NCBI GenBank assembly: GCA_964520785.1
Contig: CAZFQG010000207.1
Location: 1 to 10,586 of the forward strand
Direction of reading: 5' to 3'
Length of the DNA: 10,586 bases
From: CAZFQG01 sp964520785
GTDB taxonomy: Bacteria > Planctomycetota > Planctomycetia > Pirellulales > Thermoguttaceae
Both the position numbers and the translations under genes were made by a program. Numbering within the stretch: the first letter of the stretch is position 1; each line of letters starts with the position of its first letter. Below the pieces are notes generated by a model. It saw nothing but the letters and a program-made list of their open reading frames with translations, made no database searches and had not been told where the DNA came from. Shown here piece by piece: positions 5,434 through 10,586 of the stretch.

Positions 5434-7698
5434 ATGGCGTCTAGTGGAAAAAAGCGAACACGTAGCGAGAGGGTCGCGGCGTTCGATATGCCGCCGAACC
5501 GGTTCCGTCGCTTTCTCCGGGTAATTCAAACCCGCGACGCGATGTTGCGCATATTGCTGGTGTCGTCGATGTCTTTGTTGACGGCGGTCATCATCCGGGG
5601 GTGGAATCCACCGTTCTCGTATCGGACGGGTCAGATTCCGCGCCGGGACATCGTCGCCGCCGTGCCGTTTCAGGAGTTCGACCAGGTCGCCACGGAAATG
5701 GCCCGAAACCGCGCGCAAAGCCAGGTCCGATACGTCTACGTTCACGATCCGGAGCCGCTGGTTCAACTGAAGGCCTCGCTGCGGAACACGCTTCTGGAAT
5801 TGGCCGCCGACAAGCAACTGACGCCGGCGGAGGAGAAGACATGGTCCGAATTCCAGCCCCCCCGGGAGGAAGACGAACAACCCGCCTCCTCCGCCGACCT
5901 CCTCAATCGGTTCCAGGAGTTCCACGAGCGGATCGCGGGCGAGAAGAACCTCGCGAGGATCGAAGAAGCCGTCGCGGCCGCGCTGGCCCCCTTCGAGACC
6001 AGGGGGTTGCTGGATAAGCTGGCGCAGACGCCCAGCCAGTTGAACCAGGAGCAGATCGTCGTCCGCCTCCAAGGGCGACCCGAGATCGAAAAAGTCGTGA
6101 ACATAACCGACGTGCTCATCGGTGACGGCAACGCCGTATTGGAGCGGCTCGAGGAAAAACTGGGTGATCCTTCACTCGCCGCGAGACTCTTCGCCTGGCT
6201 GCGTCCCAGGCTCAAACCGACGCTCATCTATGACGAGGCGGCGACCCGCAAGGCACTCCGCGAAGCGAGCGAATCCGTTGATGACGTGTACGCCAAGTTC
6301 GCCGTCGGCCAGCTTCTTTGTCCCGCCGGGAAACCGCTCGGCGATGAGGAAATGAGGCTGCTGCGCAGGGAATACGACGCGGCGATGCGCGCGAGGGCGT
6401 TCGGCTCGCGGCTTTACCGCTTTCTGGCGGTCGTGATCGTCTGCCTGACGCTCTTTTCACTCTCGTTCCTGTACCTGGCGCGCCGGGAACCGGAACTCTT
6501 CGGCAATCTCGCGCGGCTGACGATCCTCGTCACGTCGACGAGCCTGACCGTCGCGCTCGTCCAATGGTCCGCTATCGACCCATGGCGAGCGGAGCTCGTG
6601 CCGATTCTTCTGTTCGCCCAAGTCACCGCCATCGTGCATCGTCAGGAATTCGGCCTGCTCTTCTCGACAATCGTCGTCCTCCTCGCCGTCGTGGAACTGA
6701 ATATCCCCAGCGGCGAAATGGTCATGCTCCTGGTCGTCTGTACCGTCGCCATCATGCAGCTCGGAACGATACGTTCGCGGAGGAAGCTCATCGTCGTCGG
6801 ACTGATCACCGGAGTCGTCGCCGTCATGCTTACGGTCGTCGGCGCGTTGATCGACGGCCAACCGTTCGCCTGGGCCCTCGTCCGCGAAGGTCTGCGGAAC
6901 GGGCTGTGTGCCCTGGCGGCCGGGTTCATCATGGCCGGCGCTCTCCCCTTCGTCGAGCGGTACTTCGGCGTCCTGACCGATTTGAGGCTGTTGGAACTCG
7001 GAGACGTGGCACTGCCCCTCCTGCAGGAACTAATCCGCCGTGCCCCGAGCACCTATAACCATTCGATCACCGTCGGCTCCATCGCCGAGGCGGCCGCGGA
7101 CGCCATCGGCGCGCGCGGTCTGCTGGTCCGCGTCGGCGCCTATTATCACGATATCGGAAAGATGCTCAAGCCGGGCTATTTCATCGAAAACCAGGGACGC
7201 GACCCCAACCGGCACGAACAGCTCGTGCCGGCGATGAGCACGCTGGTCATCATCGCTCACATCAAGGACGGCGCGAACCTCGCGCGGCAGCACCGGCTCC
7301 CCCAGCCGATTATCGATTTCATCCTCCAGCACCACGGAACCACCCTCGTCGGGTATTTCTTCGACCGCGCTTCGCGGCAGAGCCAGGAAGACCCCGACGG
7401 CCGGCCCGTCGAGGAATCCGCCTTCCGTTATCCGGGACCGAAGCCGCAGTCGAAGGAAGCCGGAATTCTCATGCTCGCCGACGCGGTCGAGAGCGCCAGC
7501 CGGACGCTCGTCGATCCCACCCCCTCGCGGATCGAGAACCTCGTCCATCAAATCGTCGAGCAGCGATTGGAAGACGGCCAGTTCGACGACAGCGGAATGA
7601 ACTTCCGCGAGTTGCGCACCGTCGAAAAGAGTCTCATCAAATCGCTCACCGCGATTTATCATGGTCGAGTGAAGTACCCGGAGCCCCGATTGGCCTGA
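5434..7698 (+). CDS. pgpH: 7TMR-HD membrane phosphodiesterase, PgpH-like (probable c-di-AMP hydrolase)
   Basis: 754 residues, the normal size of the family. Order: cytoplasmic N-terminus with basic residues, first membrane helix about 38-55, a large extracytoplasmic 7TMR-HDED domain about 56-325 (including coiled regions near 157-185), seven membrane helices about 328-349, 358-378, 386-401, 405-421, 426-442, 451-471 and 487-505, then a cytoplasmic HD domain. Metal ligands expected for the HD domain are visible: YNHS (H543), YHDIGK (H572, D573), IIAHI (H609), QHHG (H633/H634) and LADAVE (D683). In Listeria PgpH hydrolyses c-di-AMP to pApA; that role is inferred here from architecture. ATG at 5434 has no strong Shine-Dalgarno and lies 17 nt after phoH. 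The ybeY gene normally found next is absent; a nitroreductase follows after 74 nt. Confidence 0.92.
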   Translation: MASSGKKRTRSERVAAFDMPPNRFRRFLRVIQTRDAMLRILLVSSMSLLTAVIIRGWNPPFSYRTGQIPRRDIVAAVPFQEFDQVATEMARNRAQSQVRYVYVHDPEPLVQLKASLRNTLLELAADKQLTPAEEKTWSEFQPPREEDEQPASSADLLNRFQEFHERIAGEKNLARIEEAVAAALAPFETRGLLDKLAQTPSQLNQEQIVVRLQGRPEIEKVVNITDVLIGDGNAVLERLEEKLGDPSLAARLFAWLRPRLKPTLIYDEAATRKALREASESVDDVYAKFAVGQLLCPAGKPLGDEEMRLLRREYDAAMRARAFGSRLYRFLAVVIVCLTLFSLSFLYLARREPELFGNLARLTILVTSTSLTVALVQWSAIDPWRAELVPILLFAQVTAIVHRQEFGLLFSTIVVLLAVVELNIPSGEMVMLLVVCTVAIMQLGTIRSRRKLIVVGLITGVVAVMLTVVGALIDGQPFAWALVREGLRNGLCALAAGFIMAGALPFVERYFGVLTDLRLLELGDVALPLLQELIRRAPSTYNHSITVGSIAEAAADAIGARGLLVRVGAYYHDIGKMLKPGYFIENQGRDPNRHEQLVPAMSTLVIIAHIKDGANLARQHRLPQPIIDFILQHHGTTLVGYFFDRASRQSQEDPDGRPVEESAFRYPGPKPQSKEAGILMLADAVESASRTLVDPTPSRIENLVHQIVEQRLEDGQFDDSGMNFRELRTVEKSLIKSLTAIYHGRVKYPEPRLA

Positions 7699-7744
7699 CG
7701 CCGGCGTCGCGTCCGCGGCGGCGCGTTTTCCGGGCCGCGACGCA

Positions 7745-7753
7745 CCCCCCCCC
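7745..7753 (+). repeat. C9 homopolymer in the leader of the nitroreductase gene
   Basis: Nine consecutive C residues lie 4 nt upstream of the AAAGGAG ribosome binding site of the next gene. Such tracts are prone to slippage and sequencing error. Since it lies outside the coding sequence and upstream of the binding site, length change would alter only the leader. Confidence 0.8.
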
Positions 7754-7757
7754 TTGG

Positions 7758-7764
7758 AAAGGAG
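7758..7764 (+). promoter_or_regulatory. Ribosome binding site AAAGGAG
   Basis: The strongest Shine-Dalgarno in the window, 8 nt before the ATG at 7773. It fixes the start of the nitroreductase-family gene and gives it translation independent of the upstream pgpH-like gene. Confidence 0.8.
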
Positions 7765-7772
7765 TTCGCCTC

Positions 7773-8297
7773 ATGGAATTGTTCGAAGCCATCGCCAAGC
7801 GGCACAGTTACCGCGGTCCGTTCACCGCCGCACCGGTCCCGCGCGCGGACTTGCGGCGCATCGTCGAGGCGGGGATTCACGCCGCGTCGGCCAAGAATGA
7901 ACAAGTCTGTTCGTTCGTGATCGTGGATGACCCGGCCATCTTGGCCGAGGCGGCGCGAATCATCAATCGGCCGGTCTGCCAGACGGCCAAGGCGATGATC
8001 GTCTGCGTCGCCGATCCTCGGCCCATACTGGGAAAAATGGCGTTCCATATCGAGGATTGCGCGACGTCGGTCGGCAATATGCTCCTGGCGGTCACGGCGT
8101 TGGGTTATGCCACCGTGTGGTTGGACGGCGTCCTCAGGGTGGACGACGTCGCCGCGCGGCTCGCCGAATTGCTTCACGTGCCCAAGGGCTTCGAGGTCCG
8201 CATCGTACTCCCGCTCGGCATTCCGGCGAATCAAGAGACCCAGAAAGAGAAACTCCCGTTCGAGAAACGCGCCTTCTTCAACCGGTATGACGGATGA
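7773..8297 (+). CDS. Nitroreductase-family flavoprotein
   Basis: 174 residues, a compact nitroreductase-fold FMN enzyme of the short class. The N-terminal KRHSYRGPF at 9-17 fits the RRSxR phosphate-binding motif for FMN (R10, S12, R14). AGIHAASAKNEQVCSFVIVDD at about 33-53 is the helix and 'NxQ' segment that lines the flavin, and the DCATSVGNMLLAVTALGYATVWL stretch at 95-117 is the dimer-core helix typical of the family. These enzymes use NAD(P)H to reduce quinones, nitro compounds or other acceptors. The physiological substrate here cannot be told from sequence. The late PLGIPAN segment (147-153) is the usual ending strand, and the remaining 20 residues are a short charged tail. Start is fixed by AAAGGAG. 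It follows pgpH by 74 nt and precedes a small membrane protein by 90 nt. Confidence 0.88.
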   Translation: MELFEAIAKRHSYRGPFTAAPVPRADLRRIVEAGIHAASAKNEQVCSFVIVDDPAILAEAARIINRPVCQTAKAMIVCVADPRPILGKMAFHIEDCATSVGNMLLAVTALGYATVWLDGVLRVDDVAARLAELLHVPKGFEVRIVLPLGIPANQETQKEKLPFEKRAFFNRYDG

Positions 8298-8387
8298 GGC
8301 CACCGGCTTGGATTCGCATGATCGGAGGCCGGCGCGAAGACCCGCACGGGCCGTTCCGCCCGCTCTACGCACTACGAGGAACTCCCG

Positions 8388-8681
8388 TTGTATAACCGCA
8401 CCGTAATCGGCGTCATCGCGGCACTCCTGCTCATTGGAGCGACCTACTTCTGGTGGGTTCCGCCTCGGACCGCCGGAATGCAGAACTTGATGGCCGCGTG
8501 CTGGCGTTTGGGCCCGGTCCTTTTCGTCTGGTGGCTCGCCTATCCTCAGGCGAAAAGCCTTCCGGCCTGGCTCGCGGCCGCGATCCCGGTCCTCGTCATC
8601 ATTCTAGCGGTCCGCCCGCGGTGGATTATCATTGCCATACCAATCCTCATCGCCTACTTCGTACTAAAAAAACGGACGTAA
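8388..8681 (+). CDS. Small hydrophobic membrane protein of unknown function
   Basis: 97 residues with a TTG start at 8388, supported by GAGGA at 8376-8380 with 7 nt spacing; the next in-frame start would lose the first helix. Four hydrophobic segments fill nearly the whole length (about 6-24, 34-53, 58-75 and 78-93), joined by short loops with PRT, YPQAK and RPR, and it ends in basic KKRT, which suggests a cytoplasmic C-terminus. I do not recognise a family. Tryptophan is common at the segment ends (FWW, VWW, RWI), as for membrane-interface positions. It follows the nitroreductase on the same strand and could share its transcript. The stop is 53 nt before the converging stop of the PEP-CTERM gene. 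Confidence 0.65.
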   Translation: MYNRTVIGVIAALLLIGATYFWWVPPRTAGMQNLMAACWRLGPVLFVWWLAYPQAKSLPAWLAAAIPVLVIILAVRPRWIIIAIPILIAYFVLKKRT

Positions 8682-8734
8682 CTTCGCAGTGGTGATGGGG
8701 CGATGCATCGCAATCTACTCGCCGCTCGGCGGAA

Positions 8735-10141
8735 TTACCACGGGCGCCGACCACACAAGGCGGCAAGCAGCAGCGATACCAGGCCGAGGACCGCCCCCGG
8801 TTCCGGCACGGCCGACCCGCCGGCGAAATAAAGATCGACCGTTCCGTCTTCGCATACGAACAGGGCCGTGTCGCCGGCGGAGAGGGCGATGGTCTTGCCG
8901 TCGCGGAGGGAAGAACCGGGGCCGAAACTCCACTCGCCGGTCTCGGGGTCGAAGACGGTCAAGCCTGGAACTCGCCCCCAGGGCCACGCGACCCAATTCG
9001 CGCGAACGATATCGAGGTCGGCGCTCCCCACGTAACCGTCGCCGTTAAGGTCGCCCTCGGGTCCGCATGATCCCCAAGCCGCGCGTACGAGGTCTAATTG
9101 AGTCGACGGCGGAGGATCCTGAGGTTCCCATATCCACTGACTATCGAAAAGCACCTTCCCGTCCAAACTTGTCGCGGCTTCGGCGTACGCGGGCGAGGAA
9201 TTGTACAGGTTGGGATTTCCCCACTCGTCCGTGGCCGTGTTATAGGTCACGCACCGGCTGATGCCTCCGAAGACGATCATCTCTCCGACGACCGCGCTCG
9301 ACTGGAGCATTCTCGCTTCCAATGGATTCCCCGTGTGCGCGGCCGGCTCGTCGGTGAACGTCCACTGGCGTGTCGTCGCGTCGAAGACGGCCGCTCCGTC
9401 CTCGCCGATGAAAACCGCCTTATTTCCGGCGGCCTCGCCGATCCCCAACCGGTCACCGGGAACGGCCGTGGTCGTCCACGACGCGGTCGCCGGATCATAG
9501 ACGTCGACCGTATTATCCTTGGCGAAAATCGCCACCCCGCCGGCGGCCAGCGCCATGATGCCGGTACCTTCGGCGGTGGGAAGGGTCGTCGCGGTCCACG
9601 TTCCATTGGAGGCATTAAAGACGTCGACGACGTTCGAATACACGTACCCCTCGTCATACCGGAACCCGCCGCCGAACAACACGAAGTTTCCGGCGGTGAC
9701 CGCCGCCGGATTGGCGCGCGGCTGCGATAGCGCGGCCGTCGTCCAGGTGTGGGAAACGGAATCGTACAAATCGACGGCGGTCGTGTAGAAGGCGGTATCG
9801 GTGTCCGGATCGTATGCGAATCCTCCGCCGAAGAGGGCCAATGAACCGACCGAGGCCGCCGAGACGTACCGGCGACGCTGTGACAGCGCATCGGTCGTCC
9901 ACGCGTTCGCCGCCGTGTCGTAGATGTCAACCACGTCCGTCAACTCGAGCGGCGACGACGGAGTCTCGCGAAAGGCTCCGCCCGCGAACAAGGCGAGGTC
10001 GCCGACGGTCGTCGCGCCGAATCCGTGTCTGGCGATCGAAAGTGAGGCCGCTTCATGCGTGAAGTCGGTTGCGTGCGCCGCCGAATCGCACATGAACAGG
10101 CACGCAACGCAAAGGACAAAGAATAGCGTTTTAGTTTTCAT
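8735..10141 (-). CDS. Secreted Kelch-like beta-propeller protein with dockerin-like motif and PEP-CTERM tail
   Basis: 468 residues from the ATG at 10141. A longer frame starts at 10180, but the inner ATG is preceded by GGGAG (plus-strand 10150-10154) at 8 nt and begins directly with a signal peptide (MKTKTLFFVLCVACLFMCDS, cleavage near residue 24). Residues about 30-340 hold repeated blades of the form 'VD-Y(D)...WTT...G..A(L/V)FGGG', for example VDIYDTAANAWTT, VDLYDSVSHTWTT, VDVFNASNGTWTA and VDVYDPATASWTT, typical of Kelch-like propellers. A dockerin-like calcium-binding stretch lies at about 348-384 (GDLNGDGYVGSADLD), followed by another blade-like strand pair (LTVFDPETGEWSFGPG, GDTALFVCEDGTVDLY) and a VPEPGA–hydrophobic–CGRRPW sorting tail at 445-468. 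It would be exported and processed by an exosortase. Binding partner is unknown. Confidence 0.85.
   Translation of the reverse strand: MKTKTLFFVLCVACLFMCDSAAHATDFTHEAASLSIARHGFGATTVGDLALFAGGAFRETPSSPLELTDVVDIYDTAANAWTTDALSQRRRYVSAASVGSLALFGGGFAYDPDTDTAFYTTAVDLYDSVSHTWTTAALSQPRANPAAVTAGNFVLFGGGFRYDEGYVYSNVVDVFNASNGTWTATTLPTAEGTGIMALAAGGVAIFAKDNTVDVYDPATASWTTTAVPGDRLGIGEAAGNKAVFIGEDGAAVFDATTRQWTFTDEPAAHTGNPLEARMLQSSAVVGEMIVFGGISRCVTYNTATDEWGNPNLYNSSPAYAEAATSLDGKVLFDSQWIWEPQDPPPSTQLDLVRAAWGSCGPEGDLNGDGYVGSADLDIVRANWVAWPWGRVPGLTVFDPETGEWSFGPGSSLRDGKTIALSAGDTALFVCEDGTVDLYFAGGSAVPEPGAVLGLVSLLLAALCGRRPW
9048..9102 (-). repeat. Direct repeat copy A (55 nt, identical to 10532-10586)
   Basis: This stretch encodes the start of the dockerin-like segment (reading QLDLVRAAWGSCGPEGDL). 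It matches 10532-10586 base for base, and the match stops there only because the window ends. Outside it the homologous parts differ at many bases. Confidence 0.95.
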
Positions 10142-10218
10142 TGTTTTTTCTCCCAAACGATACGCGGACTCGTAGTTCATTCACCCCGTGTATGACAGCC
10201 CCGCTCGGCGCGACGGAA
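10142..10218 (-). promoter_or_regulatory. Short spacer between the two PEP-CTERM paralogues, with ribosome binding site
   Basis: The 77-nt spacer contains GGGAG (plus-strand 10150-10154) followed by an A-rich tract, 8 nt before the ATG at 10141. This decides the start in favour of the inner ATG over the ATG at 10180. No terminator-like hairpin with a T tract is seen in it, in keeping with read-through from the upstream paralogue. Confidence 0.55.
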
Positions 10219-10586
10219 TCACCGCTGACGCCGGCCACATAAGACGGCAAGCAGCCATAGGAAGCCAACCAACGCCCCCGGCTCCGGCACGGCCGACCCG
10301 TCGGCGATGTACAGATCGACGATTCGGTCTTCATCATAGGCGAACAGGGCCGTATCGCCCGCGGAGAGTCCGATCCTCCTCCCGAAGGCGACGGCACCGG
10401 GGCCGTAGGTCCATTCGCCGGTCTCGGGGTCAAAAACGGTCAACCCCCGAGCGGGCTGCTGGTACCAGGGAACGACCCAATTCGCGCGGACGATATCGAG
10501 ATCGGCACTGCCGACGTAGCCGTCGCCGTTCAGGTCGCCCTCGGGTCCGCATGATCCCCAAGCCGCGCGTACGAGGTCTAATTGAG
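10219..10586 (-). CDS. C-terminal part of a tandem paralogue (dockerin-like, PEP-CTERM), 5' end outside window
   Basis: The minus-strand frame is open from the right edge to TGA at 10219-10221; the TTG at 10443 is an internal leucine codon. The visible 122 codons start in the dockerin-like stretch (DLVRAAWGSCGPEGDLNGDG), then a variable linker (VVPWYQQPAR against VAWPWGRVP in the neighbour), then GLTVFDPETGEWTYGPG, a strand pair GDTALFAYDEDRIVDLY, and the sorting tail VPEPGALVGFLWLLAVLCGRRQR. It is clearly a paralogue of the gene at 8735-10141: the two stops are 1484 nt apart and the same offset aligns the shared repeat, with small indels cancelling. The gap between this stop and the neighbour's start is 77 nt, so it lies upstream of the neighbour on the same strand and could be co-transcribed with it. 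It is presumably a secreted Kelch-like protein as well, but the propeller part is not visible. Confidence 0.8.
   Translation of the reverse strand, partial: QLDLVRAAWGSCGPEGDLNGDGYVGSADLDIVRANWVVPWYQQPARGLTVFDPETGEWTYGPGAVAFGRRIGLSAGDTALFAYDEDRIVDLYIADGSAVPEPGALVGFLWLLAVLCGRRQR
10532..10586 (-). repeat. Direct repeat copy B (55 nt, reaches window edge)
   Basis: Second copy of the exact 55-nt match described for 9048-9102, at an offset of 1484 nt. It lies in the same reading phase of the paralogous gene. The true length of the shared block cannot be judged because the window ends inside it. Confidence 0.95.

Noticed and set aside
4571..5434. Minus-strand open frame (287 codons) opposite phoH
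   Set aside because: Shadow of phoH: rich in R, D, H and Q with no recognisable motif, and phoH has all its hallmark motifs.
7659..8372. Minus-strand open frame (237 codons) opposite the nitroreductase gene
   Set aside because: Antisense to a gene with a strong ribosome binding site and family motifs; its own translation is R/D/G-rich and unrecognised.
8700..8711. 12-bp palindrome GCGATGCATCGC between the converging stops, followed by a CCGC-TCG-GCGG hairpin at 8722-8732
   Set aside because: Considered as a bidirectional terminator, but neither structure is followed by a T tract on either strand, and the stems are short.
10142..10180. Upstream ATG at 10180 as the start of the Kelch-like gene
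   Set aside because: It would add 13 residues before the signal peptide and lacks a ribosome binding site; the inner ATG at 10141 has both a well-spaced GGGAG and a signal peptide right at the start.

Overview
The window reads as a piece of a high-GC bacterial chromosome, most likely from a planctomycete. The argument is contextual. Two tandem secreted proteins carry a dockerin-like GDLNGDGYVGSADLD motif and end in a VPEPGA–hydrophobic–RR tail (PEP-CTERM type). There is also a secreted DUF1080 (3-keto-disaccharide hydrolase type) protein, a probable heparinase II/III-type C-terminus, and a phoH–7TMR-HD gene pair. This combination is typical of Planctomycetes; no rRNA or other marker is present to prove it.

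Layout: (1) 2-454, plus strand, the C-terminal end of a protein entering from the left, probably a polysaccharide lyase-like beta-sandwich. (2) 464-3728, a minus-strand block read right to left: trxA (thioredoxin), a secreted DUF1080 protein, a DusB/NifR3-like tRNA-dihydrouridine synthase and hisC. A likely intrinsic terminator separates trxA from the DUF1080 gene, so trxA is probably its own unit, while DUF1080–dus–hisC are close enough for co-transcription. (3) 3729-4465, a gene-poor stretch with a repeat-like GGGGTCAGGTACC segment, one possible small hypothetical gene on the minus strand and a perfect 7-1-7 palindrome ahead of phoH. (4) 4466-8681, plus strand: phoH, a PgpH-like 7TM-HD phosphodiesterase, a nitroreductase-fold flavoprotein and a small four-helix membrane protein. 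(5) 8735-10586, minus strand: a complete Kelch-like/dockerin-like/PEP-CTERM protein and the C-terminus of a tandem paralogue, which share an exact 55-nt stretch.

Functionally, the left and right edges encode exported, probably polysaccharide- or surface-related proteins. The centre is housekeeping: redox (thioredoxin), tRNA modification, histidine biosynthesis, RNA/ribosome-associated PhoH, and probably cyclic-di-AMP turnover. In the well-known phoH–pgpH–ybeY order the third gene is absent here and a nitroreductase takes its place.

I see no CRISPR array, tRNA, rRNA, intact insertion sequence or defence system. The most interesting parts are the tandem PEP-CTERM genes with their unusual domain order and the short repeat-like/intergenic region at 3.9-4.4 kb. 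None of this amounts to firm evidence for a new system.
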